Shown here one piece after another: positions 9,242 to 18,217 of a stretch of 64,000 nucleotides of DNA. A program made the position numbers and the translations under genes. Location: NCBI RefSeq assembly GCF_024655565.1, contig NZ_JANKOF010000015.1, positions 1 to 64,000 on the forward strand. Reading direction: 5' to 3'. Under the pieces are notes generated by a model. It searched no databases. It had not been told where the DNA came from and saw only the letters and a program-made list of their open reading frames with translations. How positions within the stretch are numbered: the stretch's first letter is position 1; the number at the start of each line of letters is the position of its first letter. This DNA is from Nitratireductor sp. ZSWI3. GTDB taxonomy: Bacteria; Pseudomonadota; Alphaproteobacteria; Rhizobiales; Rhizobiaceae.

Positions 9242-9270
9242 TTGACATTGGAACAAAAATAGCACATAAA
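9242..9270 (+). promoter_or_regulatory. Sigma-70-type promoter with overlapping LexA-box-like operator
   Basis: TTGACA (9242-9247) is separated by 17 bases from CATAAA (9265-9270). Inside the spacer lies GAAC at 9251-9254, seven bases, then GCAC at 9262-9265: one mismatch from the alphaproteobacterial LexA site GAAC-N7-GAAC (equivalently GTTC-N7-GTTC). An operator between -35 and -10 is the usual layout of SOS-repressed promoters. The LexA part is inferred. Confidence 0.55.
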
Positions 9271-9298
9271 GAGACCATAGAGAGATCAGGAGGATTTC

Positions 9299-9385
9299 AT
9301 GACCGAACTTGTTCAGGATGTCGTCTCGCTCGTCGCCGTCAGTTCCTTCGTCATGGTCGCCGCAGTCTTCATCGGGGCGTTCTAA
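9299..9385 (+). CDS. 28-residue single-pass membrane peptide, candidate SOS-induced (SidA-like size)
   Basis: ATG 9299 is preceded at five bases by a perfect AGGAGG, and the reading frame ends at TAA 9383-9385. The product begins MTELVQDVV and continues as one hydrophobic helix (SLVAVSSFVMVAAVFIGAF) to the C-terminus, so it should insert in the inner membrane with a short cytoplasmic or periplasmic N-terminus. A strong promoter with a LexA-like site lies just upstream. Caulobacter SidA is a known LexA-regulated 29-residue inner-membrane division inhibitor; similarity here is in size, topology and control, not proven sequence homology. It could instead be an unrelated small membrane protein. 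The 117 bases after it show no gene. Confidence 0.6.
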   Translation: MTELVQDVVSLVAVSSFVMVAAVFIGAF

Positions 9386-9502
9386 AATTTTGCCGCGAGG
9401 CGCCGGTTCGCCACCGCACCGGCGCGCCGCGTAAATGGGTTCGCGGGACGCCGACGACACGGTGCCCCGCACCGTTCAATCCCAAAAGACAGCGATCGCG
9501 CT

Positions 9503-10186
9503 TCACTGCGTCAGCGGGACGACCTTTCCGCCGTCGAGCGTCACCACACGATCCATGCGCGCGGCAAGCTCGTGGTTGTGCGTGGCGATGAGGGCCGCAA
9601 GCCCCGACTGGCGCACCAGGGCTTCGAGCGCATCGAAGACATAGCCCGCCGTGACCGGGTCGAGATTGCCGGTCGGCTCGTCGGCCAGCAGCACGCGCGG
9701 TGCGTTGGCGACGGCCCGGGCGATGGCGACACGCTGCTGCTCGCCGCCCGACAGCTCGGCCGGCCGATGGCTGGCGCGATGGCCGACGCGCAGATAGTCG
9801 AGCAATTGCACGGCCCGGCTGCGCGCCTCCGTCGGGGCCATGCCGGCCACCATCTGCGGGATCATGACGTTCTCCTCCGCCGAAAACTCCGGCAGGAGGT
9901 GATGGAACTGGTAGACGAAGCCGATCTCGTTGCGGCGGATCGCCGTGCGTGCATCGTCGGAGAGCCTGCCGCAGGCCTTGCCGCCAACGATCACCTCGCC
10001 GGCGTCGGGCGCCTCCAGCAGGCCGGCCAGATGCAGCAGCGTCGACTTGCCGGCGCCGGACGGCGCCACCAGCGCCACCATCTCGCCCGGCTGCAGCGAG
10101 AACGCCGCATCCTTGAGGATCGTCAGGCGCCCGTGGCCCTCGCGATAGCTGCGCTCGATGCCCTTCAGTTCGAGAATGGCGGCCAT
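9503..10186 (-). CDS. lolD: Lipoprotein-releasing ABC transporter ATPase LolD
   Basis: 227 residues. ATPase of the Lol system that extracts mature lipoproteins from the inner membrane for transfer to LolA. Walker A is APSGAGKST (residues 41-49), the ABC signature LSGGEQQR follows, and Walker B/D-loop read [11 protein letters not shown]. Its ATG overlaps the stop of the permease gene by one base (TGATG), so the two are translationally coupled. Confidence 0.94.
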   Translation of the reverse strand: MAAILELKGIERSYREGHGRLTILKDAAFSLQPGEMVALVAPSGAGKSTLLHLAGLLEAPDAGEVIVGGKACGRLSDDARTAIRRNEIGFVYQFHHLLPEFSAEENVMIPQMVAGMAPTEARSRAVQLLDYLRVGHRASHRPAELSGGEQQRVAIARAVANAPRVLLADEPTGNLDPVTAGYVFDALEALVRQSGLAALIATHNHELAARMDRVVTLDGGKVVPLTQ

Positions 10187-11499
10187 CAGTCGTACCTCAG
10201 CGCTTCGACCGGATCGAGCCGCGAGGCCCGCCAGGCCGGAAACAGGGTCGCCAGGAAGGAGAGCGCCAGCGCCATCACGATCACGGCGACGGTCTCGTCC
10301 GCCTCCATCTTGGCCGGCAGCCTGCTCAGGAAGTAGAGCTCGGGGTTGAAGATCGTCGTCCCGGAGAGCCAGGAGAAGAACTGGCGGATCGATTCGACGT
10401 TCCAGCAGATGACGACGCCGAGGATCACCCCGGCGAGGGTGCCGGCAACGCCGATGGCGGCGCCGGTCATCAGGAAGATGCGCATGATGGCACCGCTGGT
10501 GGCGCCCATGGTGCGCAGGATGGCGATGTCGTGCCCTTTGTCCTTCACCAGCATGACGAGGCCTGAGATGATGTTGAGCGCCGCCACCAGCACGATCATG
10601 GTCAGGATCATGAACATCACGTTGCGCTCCACCTCGAGCGCGGAGAAGAAGGTGCTGTTGCGCTGGCGCCAGTCGGACAGGAGGATCGGCCGTTGCGCCG
10701 CCGCCTCCACCGCCGGGCGCAACGCGTCGACGGCATCGGGGTCGTTGACGAACAGCTCGATCGACTGCACCAGCCCCTCGGCGTTGAAATAGAGCTGCGC
10801 TTCCTCGAGCGGCATGTAGATGATGGACGCATCATATTCGGACATGCCGATCTCGAAGGTCGCGGCGATCGGATAGGCCTTGACGCGCGGTGTCGTGCCG
10901 AAGGGCGTGACATCGCCCTCGGGCGCCACCAGCGTCACCGTGTCGCCCACCGAAAGGCCAAGGCTCTGGGCCATGCGCGTGCCGATCGCCACCCCCTCGC
11001 CGGCCGCGAAGCCGACCAGCGAGCCGTCGCGGATGTTCTTCGAGACGAGGTCGAGCCGGGCCAGATCGTCGGCGCGCACGCCGCGCACGATGGCGCCGCT
11101 GCCGGCGCCCGAGCGGCCGGAGACCAGCACCTGGCCCTGCACCATCGGCATGGCGAGCCGTACGCCCTCGACGCCCTCGATCCGCGCGGCGACGGCGTCG
11201 TAATCGCTGAGCGGCATGTCGATCGGCTGGACGATCAGATGCCCGTTGACGCCAAGGATGCGCGTCAGCAGTTCGGCGCGAAAGCCGTTCATCACCGCCA
11301 TCACGACGATCAGCGTCGCCACGCCCAGCATGATGCCGATGAAGGAAATGGAGGCGATCACCGAGATCACCGTTTCCTTGCGGCGCGAGCGCAGGTAGCG
11401 CCAGGCGATCAGCCGCTCGAAGTGGGAGAAGGGCCCGGCACCCTTCGGCTCGGCGGGCGGCGCGGCGGCGGCTGCCTTTCGGGTGGCGGCGTCACTCAT
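10186..11499 (-). CDS. lolC: Lipoprotein-releasing ABC transporter permease (LolC/LolE family, LolF-like)
   Basis: 437 residues. FtsX/MacB-type permease: first transmembrane helix about residues 45-70 ([21 protein letters not shown]) after the family start [14 protein letters not shown], a large periplasmic domain, then three C-terminal helices ([56 protein letters not shown]). Only one permease gene accompanies lolD here, so it probably forms a homodimer of the LolF type rather than the LolC-LolE pair of E. coli; a second permease elsewhere cannot be excluded. Forms an operon with proS upstream and lolD downstream. Confidence 0.9.
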   Translation of the reverse strand: MSDAATRKAAAAAPPAEPKGAGPFSHFERLIAWRYLRSRRKETVISVIASISFIGIMLGVATLIVVMAVMNGFRAELLTRILGVNGHLIVQPIDMPLSDYDAVAARIEGVEGVRLAMPMVQGQVLVSGRSGAGSGAIVRGVRADDLARLDLVSKNIRDGSLVGFAAGEGVAIGTRMAQSLGLSVGDTVTLVAPEGDVTPFGTTPRVKAYPIAATFEIGMSEYDASIIYMPLEEAQLYFNAEGLVQSIELFVNDPDAVDALRPAVEAAAQRPILLSDWRQRNSTFFSALEVERNVMFMILTMIVLVAALNIISGLVMLVKDKGHDIAILRTMGATSGAIMRIFLMTGAAIGVAGTLAGVILGVVICWNVESIRQFFSWLSGTTIFNPELYFLSRLPAKMEADETVAVIVMALALSFLATLFPAWRASRLDPVEALRYD

Positions 11500-11538
11500 C
11501 GTCGAACCTCGCGGGCTGGATGGCCGGGCGCCCTCGCG

Positions 11539-12870
11539 TCATGCGGCCCCGGCGCTGAAACGATTGATCACGGCATCAAGCGGCATGGTTTCGCGCTCGC
11601 CGGTCGCCCGGTTCTTGATCTCGACTTCGCCGTTCGCCACGCCGCGCGGGCCGACGATCACCTGCCATGGCAGGCCGATCAGGTCGGCGGTGGCGAACTT
11701 GCCGCCGGCGCGGCTGTCGGTGTCGTCGTAGAGCACATCCCGGCCGGCAGCCTGAAGCGCCTCGTAAAGCGTGGCGCAAGCCTGGTCGCAGGCCTCGTCG
11801 CCGGCCTTCATGTTGATCAGCGCGATGTCGAAAGGCGCGACGCTTTCCGGCCAGATGATGCCGTTCTCGTCGTGGCTCGCCTCGATGATCGCCGCCAGAA
11901 GGCGGCTCGGCCCGATGCCGTAGGATCCCATGGACACGAAATGCTCCTTGCCGTCCGGCCCGGTGACCGTGGCGTTCATGGGCTTGGAATACTTGGTGCC
12001 GAAGTGGAAAATATGGCCGACCTCGATGCCGCGCGCGGAAACCTTCTCGCCCTCCGCGATGGCGTTCCACTCGGCCTCGTCATGCATCTCGTCGGTGGCG
12101 GCATAGGGCGTCGTCCAGGCCTTGACGATGGCGGCGATCCCGGCGTCATCGGCAAAGTCGACATCGGCAGACGGGACGGCGAACTGCAGAAAATCCTTGT
12201 GGCAGAACACCTCGCTCTCGCCGGTGGAGGCGAGGATGATGAACTCGTGGCTCAAGTCGCCGCCGATCGGCCCCGTATCGGCGCGCATCGGGATCGCCTG
12301 AAGCCCCATCCGCGCGAAGGTGCGCAGATAGGCGACGAACATACGGTTGTAGGCGGCCCTGGCGCCCTCGTAGTCGAGGTCGAAGGAATAGGCGTCCTTC
12401 ATCAGAAACTCGCGCGAACGCATGACACCGAAGCGCGGCCGCACCTCGTCGCGGAACTTCCACTGGATGTGATAGAGATTGAGCGGCAGATCCTTGTAGG
12501 ACTTCACATAGGACCGGAAGATGTCGGTCACCATCTCCTCATTGGTCGGACCGTACAGCATCTTGCGCTCGTGACGGTCGACGATGCGCAGCATCTCCTT
12601 GCCGTAATCGTCATAGCGGCCGCTCTCGATCCACAGATCGGCGGACTGGATGGTCGGCATCAGAATTTCCTGGGCGCCGGCGCGGTCCTGTTCCTCGCGG
12701 ACGATGCGGCAGACCTTGTCGAGGACGCGCTTGCCGAGCGGCAGCCAGGAGAAGCTGCCAGCCCCCTGCTGGCGGATCATGCCGGCACGCAGCATCAGGC
12801 GGTGCGAGACGATCTCGGCCTCGCGGGGCGTTTCTTTCAGGATCGGCAGGAAGTAGCGCGACAGTCGCAT
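11539..12870 (-). CDS. proS: Prolyl-tRNA synthetase, short form without editing insertion
   Basis: 443 residues from ATG 12870 (MRLSRYF, the usual start in relatives; ATG 12882 adds four residues). Class II synthetase charging tRNA-Pro: motif 2 region [19 protein letters not shown], motif 3 near [13 protein letters not shown], and a C-terminal anticodon-binding domain. The length is that of the alphaproteobacterial form that lacks the roughly 180-residue INS editing domain of E. coli ProS, so mischarged Ala-tRNA-Pro must be cleared by a separate deacylase. First gene of the proS-lolC-lolD unit. Confidence 0.94.
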   Translation of the reverse strand: MRLSRYFLPILKETPREAEIVSHRLMLRAGMIRQQGAGSFSWLPLGKRVLDKVCRIVREEQDRAGAQEILMPTIQSADLWIESGRYDDYGKEMLRIVDRHERKMLYGPTNEEMVTDIFRSYVKSYKDLPLNLYHIQWKFRDEVRPRFGVMRSREFLMKDAYSFDLDYEGARAAYNRMFVAYLRTFARMGLQAIPMRADTGPIGGDLSHEFIILASTGESEVFCHKDFLQFAVPSADVDFADDAGIAAIVKAWTTPYAATDEMHDEAEWNAIAEGEKVSARGIEVGHIFHFGTKYSKPMNATVTGPDGKEHFVSMGSYGIGPSRLLAAIIEASHDENGIIWPESVAPFDIALINMKAGDEACDQACATLYEALQAAGRDVLYDDTDSRAGGKFATADLIGLPWQVIVGPRGVANGEVEIKNRATGERETMPLDAVINRFSAGAA

Positions 12871-13030
12871 AGACGCATCCATTCAGTCGGCTCGAGGGAG
12901 CCAGTTCGGAATCAGGCAGACATGCTGCCCAAGCCCGGCTTCTTAACCATTTCGCAAGGGATTGAAAACCCGCGTGACCGGTCGAATGGGCCGCTATTCC
13001 AAGGGAAGCGGGTCTTGCCCCAGCCGACTG

Positions 13031-13142
13031 GATCGCGATGACTTTGGATTGAATCAATCCAAAGTCATAAACGCGATCGATTCCAAAAAAAATTGAGCGG
13101 GATGCGGCGGAAAACCGCTTCGCACTTTTCCTCATCCCGCTC
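13031..13142. repeat. Double-palindrome intergenic repeat, copy 2
   Basis: Between proS and the small RNA lie two perfect palindromes. The first has 14-bp arms (13038-13051 and 13055-13068, atgactttggattg and complement) around three bases. The second has 10-bp arms gagcgggatg (13095-13104) and catcccgctc (13133-13142) with a nested GCGG-AAAA-CCGC hairpin at 13107-13118. Part of it is shared with the copy at 2846-2900. No gene is seen in 12883-13198. Confidence 0.7.
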
Positions 13143-13229
13143 GAGAGGCCGAGGCCCGCAATGAGCGATAACAATGCGCTTCAAAGCCAATTTTCCTCGT
13201 GACAATTCGTCTCAACTTGATCTAAGGTG

Positions 13230-13390
13230 CGCTCCCATAACAAGAGGGTGGAGCCAAATTCATCCTCGTTACGCGGTCAAAGTCTTGGGAGGATGCGGTC
13301 CAGGCGCGGTTACCCGCAGCCGCCGACGTTGATACGGTTAAGGATCGGACGCGTTGAGTTAGCAAGGCCTCGGGCCTTGCATTTTTTTTT
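13230..13390 (+). ncRNA. Small regulatory RNA, probably alpha-r9 family
   Basis: A roughly 160-base transcript unit opposite to both flanking genes. A promoter-like pair gtgaca (13199-13204), 17 bases, ctaagg (13222-13227) precedes it. The predicted RNA has three hairpins: gctcc/ggagc (13231-13253), catcctc/gaggatg (13261-13295) and a strong terminator, an 8-bp stem gcaaggcc/ggccttgc (13362-13380) followed by nine T. As I recall, in Sinorhizobium meliloti the alpha-r9 RNA Smr9C lies between a DUF1467 gene and proS, the same position, which is the basis of the family call. There is no convincing protein in this interval. Confidence 0.65.
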
Positions 13391-13499
13391 GCGTCATTGC
13401 AGCAAAGCACAAGCCCTTCGCGAGCCGGCGAACCCTCCCCGCACGTCGACGGCGCGTGGCATGCGTAATGCTCTCGCCGGCCTTGCCGCCGGCCGCCGA

Positions 13500-13769
13500 T
13501 CAATCGAATTTCGGCACGATGCGCGGAATGTCGTCGAAGGACAGGCCGAGGCCGCGCGTCAGGAAATACAGCAGCCCGAAAATGACCAGCGACACGAGCG
13601 TGGTGCGGATCACGGCGCGCAGCATGTGCGGGCCGCGCGGCGCGCTGGCCGTGGTGCCCAGCGTCACGTCGTCCTCCTCGTCCTGGGTGCGCAGGCCGAA
13701 GGGAAGCGTCGCAAACAGAACCGTCCACCAGATGATGAAGAAGACGGCGAAAAGTGAAACCCAGCCCAT
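13500..13769 (-). CDS. DUF1467 family small membrane protein
   Basis: 89 residues from ATG 13769. Two transmembrane segments (LFAVFFIIWWTVLFATLPFGL and TTLVSLVIFGLLYFL) flank an acidic then basic loop (QDEEDDVTLG, PRGPHM). The N-terminal WWTVLFATLPFGLR block is diagnostic of the rhizobial DUF1467 family that follows mce. Function unknown. Seven bases separate it from mce, so it is the last gene of the nuo-birA-rnj-mce string. A GC-rich hairpin without a U-tract (13476-13493) lies just after the stop. Confidence 0.85.
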   Translation of the reverse strand: MGWVSLFAVFFIIWWTVLFATLPFGLRTQDEEDDVTLGTTASAPRGPHMLRAVIRTTLVSLVIFGLLYFLTRGLGLSFDDIPRIVPKFD

Positions 13770-13776
13770 TCTGTCC

Positions 13777-14181
13777 TCAGACCTGTTCGAGCTCGACCAG
13801 CGTGCCGGCAAAATCCTTCGGGTGAAGGAAGAGGACCGGCTTGCCATGGGCGCCGATCTTCGGCTCGCCATCGCCGAGCACGCGGGCACCCACCGCCTTC
13901 AGACGGTCGCGCGCCGCCATGATGTCATCCACCTCGTAGCAGAGGTGATGCATGCCGCCATCGGCATTCCTGGCGAGAAAGGCGGCGATCGGGGACGCTT
14001 CGCCGAGGGGCTCCAGGAGCTCGACCTTGGTGTTGCCGAGCTCGACGAAGACCACGGTGACGCCGTGCTCCGGCAAGGCCTGCGGCGCCGAGACGGTGGC
14101 GCCGAGCGTGTCGCGATAAAGGGCGGCCGCCTTGCCAAGGTCCGGCACCGCGATCGCCACATGGTTCAATCGTCCAAGCAT
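13777..14181 (-). CDS. mce: Methylmalonyl-CoA epimerase
   Basis: 134 residues, VOC superfamily. Interconverts (R)- and (S)-methylmalonyl-CoA in propionate and ethylmalonyl-CoA metabolism. Family features: LNHVAIAVPDL start with the metal-ligand His, VFVELGNTKVELLEP, GMHHLCYEVDDI and the terminal GTLVELEQ glutamate. Single two-module protein of the normal length. Lies between rnj and the DUF1467 gene in the same orientation. Confidence 0.92.
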   Translation of the reverse strand: MLGRLNHVAIAVPDLGKAAALYRDTLGATVSAPQALPEHGVTVVFVELGNTKVELLEPLGEASPIAAFLARNADGGMHHLCYEVDDIMAARDRLKAVGARVLGDGEPKIGAHGKPVLFLHPKDFAGTLVELEQV

Positions 14182-14234
14182 GAGCCCTGCTCTTCCATAA
14201 GCCCTGACCGGATGACGGCCTCGATGCCCCTTGC

Positions 14235-15920
14235 TTATTGCGTGACGAAGACGGTCACAATGGGCTTTTTGCCCCAGGCAGCGTTGGCCGCGTTACGCAC
14301 GGCGCGCCGGGCAGCTTCAGAGACCAGGTCGAGATCCTTGCGGCGCGCCCGCGGGATGCTGCGCACGGCGCCGACCGCCGCTTCCAGCATGATGTCCTCG
14401 AGAAGCGTGCCGCTCTCGTCGGCCTCGGCGACGCCGATGGCGACGATGTCGGGATCGCCGTCCAGCTCGCTGCGGTCGTCGAGGACGATGTTGACCGCGA
14501 CGTGACCGGCGAAGGAAAGCTTGCGCCGGTCGCGGATGCCCATCTCCTCGTCGGAACCGATCAGGCGGCCGTCCTTGAAATAGCGTCCGTGCGGCACCTC
14601 GCCGACGATCTCGGCCGGGCCGGGCGCCAGGCGCAGCATGTCGCCGTTGCGCACCTGCGCCACCTGCGGAATGCCCTCCATCGCGCCGAGCGAGCCCTGG
14701 GCCACCAGATGGGCCGCCTCGCCATGCACCGGCACGAGGATCTGCGGCCGTGTCCAGCTGTACATGCGCTTCAGCTCGCTGCGCCGCGGATGGCCGGAAA
14801 CGTGCACCAGCGCGTCGTCGTCCTCGATGATCCTTATGCCCTGCTCGATCAGCAGATTCTTGATCTCGAGAATGGCCTTCTCGTTGCCCGGGATGACGCG
14901 TGAGGAGAAGACGACCGTATCGCCGGCCGTCAGCGCAACGTTGCGCATCTCGTCGCGGGAGAGCTTGGCGAGCGCCGCCCTGCCCTCGCCCTGGCTGCCG
15001 GTGCACAGGATCACCACCTTGTCGCGCGGGACAAGCTGGAACTCCTCTTCGTCGAGGACAGCGGGAAGGCCGTCGAGATAACCGAGCTCGCCGGCGACGT
15101 CGATGACGCGCTTCAGCGAGCGGCCGAGCACCACGAGCTCGCGCCCGGCATCACGGGTCGCCTCGGCGATCGAGCGGATGCGCCCCACATTGGAGGAGAA
15201 AGTGGTGACGGCGACACGGCCCTTGGCGGCGGCGATCACCTCCCGCAGCCCCTCGCCGACGGCTTCCTCGGTTGGCGACTCGCCTTCGCGCATGGCGTTG
15301 GTGGAATCGCAGACCAGCGCCAGAACGCCCTGATCGCCGATGGCGCGGAACCGCGCCTCGTCGGTCTTCGGGCCGATCGCCGGCGCCTGGTCGATCTTCC
15401 AGTCACCGGTGTGCACCACGGTGCCGAGCGGCGTGGTGATGGCGAGCGAGACGGGCTCGGGGATCGAGTGGGCGACGGCGACGGCTTCGATGCGGAACGG
15501 CCCGACCTCGAAGGTCTCGCCGGCGCGGAAGATGCGAACCGGCACCTGCGGCGCGTTGCTTTCGGACTGGCGCTTGGCCTCCAGAAGCCCGGCGGCGAAC
15601 GGCGTCATCCACACGTCCGTCTTCAGCCGCGGCCAAAGGTCGAGCACGGCGCCATAATGGTCCTCATGGGCGTGGGTGATGACCATGCCGCGCAGGTTTT
15701 CCAGCTCGCTCTCGATGAAGCTTACATCTGGCAGCACGAGCTCGACGCCGGGCAGTTCCGGTCCGGGGAACGTCACGCCGCAATCGACGATGATCCATTC
15801 GCGCTTGCCGGCCCGGCCAAAGCCGTAGAGGCCGAAATTCATGCCGATCTCGCCGACACCGCCCAACGGGCAAAAGACGAGTTCGGCCTCGCCGGCCGGT
15901 TTCCTGGTGCTGGAACGCGC
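14235..15920 (-). CDS. rnj: Ribonuclease J
   Basis: 561 residues from ATG 15920 (MARSSTRKP), chosen because gagaaaggga lies just upstream; ATG 15941 is in frame but lacks a site. Metallo-beta-lactamase/beta-CASP ribonuclease acting in mRNA decay and rRNA maturation, with 5'-exonuclease and endonuclease activity. The zinc motif is THAHEDHYGAV; VVHTGDWKID and GHPRRSELKRMYSW are further family blocks, and an RNase J C-terminal domain follows. Alphaproteobacteria commonly carry it beside RNase E. Confidence 0.94.
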   Translation of the reverse strand, partial: ARSSTRKPAGEAELVFCPLGGVGEIGMNFGLYGFGRAGKREWIIVDCGVTFPGPELPGVELVLPDVSFIESELENLRGMVITHAHEDHYGAVLDLWPRLKTDVWMTPFAAGLLEAKRQSESNAPQVPVRIFRAGETFEVGPFRIEAVAVAHSIPEPVSLAITTPLGTVVHTGDWKIDQAPAIGPKTDEARFRAIGDQGVLALVCDSTNAMREGESPTEEAVGEGLREVIAAAKGRVAVTTFSSNVGRIRSIAEATRDAGRELVVLGRSLKRVIDVAGELGYLDGLPAVLDEEEFQLVPRDKVVILCTGSQGEGRAALAKLSRDEMRNVALTAGDTVVFSSRVIPGNEKAILEIKNLLIEQGIRIIEDDDALVHVSGHPRRSELKRMYSWTRPQILVPVHGEAAHLVAQGSLGAMEGIPQVAQVRNGDMLRLAPGPAEIVGEVPHGRYFKDGRLIGSDEEMGIRDRRKLSFAGHVAVNIVLDDRSELDGDPDIVAIGVAEADESGTLLEDIMLEAAVGAVRSIPRARRKDLDLVSEAARRAVRNAANAAWGKKPIVTVFVTQ

Positions 15921-15937
15921 CATGGGTTCCCTTTCTC

Positions 15938-16762
15938 TCAATCAGTTTGCGCCGAAGCAACGGCGCCGAAATGAACGTCGCCGGCAGCGACCCTCAGCAG
16001 CGAACCATCCGCCTCGCGGATCACGAAGCAGCAGGCTTCGTCGATGGTCTCGAAAGTGCCGCGCACGACGCGGCCGTCAACGCGGATGGACACGGGCGCG
16101 CCGAGACCGGCGGCACGCTGCAGCCAGCGCTCGCGGATCGCCTGAAGGCCGCGCCCGCCATTCCAGAGGCGGATGTTATCGACCCAGGCGTCCGAAAGCG
16201 CAAGAAAGAGGTCTCCCGCATCCCCCTTGTAGCCGAGCTCTCTCAGCGACGTCGCCGGATAGGGAACGTCCTGCGGATGGGAGACGACGTTCACACCGAT
16301 GCCGATCGCGATGGCGAAGCGCCCGTCCGGCAAAAGGCTGGATTCAAGCAGGATGCCGGAAATCTTCGCTCCGCCGGCCAGCACGTCGTTGGGCCACTTC
16401 AGCTCGAAGCGCCCGCGTGTCACCGTGCCGCCGTCGGCTGCGACCGCGATGCGCGCATCCGGTGCCGCCGCAGCCAGTGCATCGGACATGGAAAGCCCCG
16501 CCACGAAGCCGAGCGTGGCCGCCGTCGCGGGCTCGAAGCGGCCGGTCATCAGCAGGGTGGCGGCGAGATTTCCGGGCGGCGTCGCCCATTGGCGCCCGCG
16601 CCGTCCCTTGCCGCTCACCTGCTGCGAGGCGGTGATCCACAGATTGCCCGGGTCCCCCTCGCGCGCCCGCTCGAGGGCAATCACGTTGGTGGAGCCGACG
16701 CTTTCATGTGCCTCAAGCCGATAGCCCGCGGCGGTGGCGGACGGCGCCAGGCGAAATCCCAT
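15938..16762 (-). CDS. birA: Biotin--[acetyl-CoA-carboxylase] ligase
   Basis: 274 residues from ATG 16762 (MGFRLAPS). Attaches biotin to acetyl-CoA and other carboxylases through biotinyl-AMP. Catalytic-core motifs are STNVIALE, GKGRRGRQW (residues 51-59) and KWPNDVL; GISGILLE-like KISGILLES follows. There is no N-terminal helix-turn-helix, so it is the monofunctional ligase, not the E. coli repressor type. It starts four bases after nuoN ends, so it is probably co-transcribed with the nuo operon. Confidence 0.93.
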   Translation of the reverse strand: MGFRLAPSATAAGYRLEAHESVGSTNVIALERAREGDPGNLWITASQQVSGKGRRGRQWATPPGNLAATLLMTGRFEPATAATLGFVAGLSMSDALAAAAPDARIAVAADGGTVTRGRFELKWPNDVLAGGAKISGILLESSLLPDGRFAIAIGIGVNVVSHPQDVPYPATSLRELGYKGDAGDLFLALSDAWVDNIRLWNGGRGLQAIRERWLQRAAGLGAPVSIRVDGRVVRGTFETIDEACCFVIREADGSLLRVAAGDVHFGAVASAQTD

Positions 16763-16766
16763 CAGA

Positions 16767-18203
16767 TCAGAAGAACGTCTTGGCGGCAGCCTCGGCAATC
16801 CGCCCGACCGGTCCGCCGATCAGGACGTAGAAAAGCACGAAGGCGCCGGACAGGAGCATCACCAGGCGCAACTCCCCGGCCATCGGCTGAAAACCGCCGG
16901 CGGGCTCGTCGAACCACATGATCTTGATGACGCGCAGATAGTAATAGGCGCCGACCACCGAGGCGAGCACGCCGATCACGGCAAGGGTGTAAAGCCCGGC
17001 GTTGATCGCGGCGAGAAACACGTACCATTTCCCCCAGAAACCAGCGAGCGGCGGAATGCCGGCCAGCGAGAACATCATGATGGTCATGATGGTGGCCATC
17101 ATCGGATTGGTGGCCGACAGGCCCGCCAGGTCGTCGATCTGCTCGACATTGCCCTCATGCCGGCGCATGGCCAGGATCACGGCGAAGGTGCCGAGCGTCA
17201 TCGCCAGATAGATCAGCATGTAGATCGCAACGCCGCGCACGCCGGCCTCGGAATTGGCGGCAAGCCCGACCAGCGCATAGCCCATGTGACCGATCGAGGA
17301 ATAGGCCATCAGGCGCTTGATGTTGCGCTGGCCGATCGCGGCGAAGGCGCCGAGGCCCATCGAGGCGATGGAGATGAAGACGACGATCTGCTGCCAGTCG
17401 AGGGCGATCGGCTCGAAGGCCCCCATGGTCACGCGTACGAGAAGCGCCATCGCGGCCATCTTGGGCGCGGCAGCGAAGAAAGCGGTCACCGGCGTCGGTG
17501 CACCCTCATAGACGTCGGGCGTCCACATGTGGAAGGGAACGGCCGAAATCTTAAAGGCGAGGCCGGCAAGCACGAACACCAGGCCGAAGACCAGGCCGAG
17601 CTGGCGCTCCGCCCCCGAAAGCGAGGCGGCGATGACGTCGAAGCCGGTGTTGCCCGTGTAACCATAGACCAGCGAGATGCCGTAGAGCATCATGCCGGAC
17701 GACAGGGCGCCGAGGACGAAATATTTGAGGCCCGCTTCCGTGGAGCGCGCGCTGTCACGGTTGATCGCGGCGATCACGTAAAGTGCCAGCGACTGCAGCT
17801 CGAGACCGAGATAGAGCGCAATCATGTCGTTGGCCGACACCATCAGCATCATGCCCAGCGTCGACAGCATGACGAGCACCGGATACTCGAACTTGTCGAA
17901 TTTCTCCGCCTTGGCGAAGCCGACCGACATGATGAGGGTGACGACCGAGCCGATCACCGTCAGGATCTTCATGAAACGGGCGAACGGATCGCTGACGAAG
18001 GCACCGCCGAAGGCGCGGCCGTCGGAGGGGAAGATGACCATCAGCGCGATCACGCCGACGAGCAGCGCCACGGCAAGGCCGGTCACCGTCGCGTTGGCGC
18101 GCTCCCCCGAGAAGACGCCGACCATGAGGAGCGCCATGGCGCCCACAGCCAGAAGCAGCTCCGGCACGGCAAGGATCAGGCTTATCGTCAGATCAGGCGT
18201 CAT
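16767..18203 (-). CDS. nuoN: NADH-quinone oxidoreductase subunit N
   Basis: 478 residues from ATG 18203 (MTPDLTISL). Antiporter-like membrane subunit of complex I with about 14 transmembrane helices, one of the proton channels of the membrane arm. Visible family blocks are [13 protein letters not shown] (key Glu), [33 protein letters not shown] with the helix-7 Lys and [12 protein letters not shown]. Normal length. Last nuo gene, followed directly by birA. Confidence 0.96.
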   Translation of the reverse strand: MTPDLTISLILAVPELLLAVGAMALLMVGVFSGERANATVTGLAVALLVGVIALMVIFPSDGRAFGGAFVSDPFARFMKILTVIGSVVTLIMSVGFAKAEKFDKFEYPVLVMLSTLGMMLMVSANDMIALYLGLELQSLALYVIAAINRDSARSTEAGLKYFVLGALSSGMMLYGISLVYGYTGNTGFDVIAASLSGAERQLGLVFGLVFVLAGLAFKISAVPFHMWTPDVYEGAPTPVTAFFAAAPKMAAMALLVRVTMGAFEPIALDWQQIVVFISIASMGLGAFAAIGQRNIKRLMAYSSIGHMGYALVGLAANSEAGVRGVAIYMLIYLAMTLGTFAVILAMRRHEGNVEQIDDLAGLSATNPMMATIMTIMMFSLAGIPPLAGFWGKWYVFLAAINAGLYTLAVIGVLASVVGAYYYLRVIKIMWFDEPAGGFQPMAGELRLVMLLSGAFVLFYVLIGGPVGRIAEAAAKTFF

Positions 18204-18217
18204 TTCGTTTCGTCCGT

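Noticed and set aside
10693-13041. 782-codon open frame opposite lolC and proS
   Set aside because: Composition shadow; the minus strand carries clear LolC and ProS motifs.
13222-13728. Minus-strand 168-codon frame
   Set aside because: Runs through the small RNA, its terminator and part of the DUF1467 gene in another frame.
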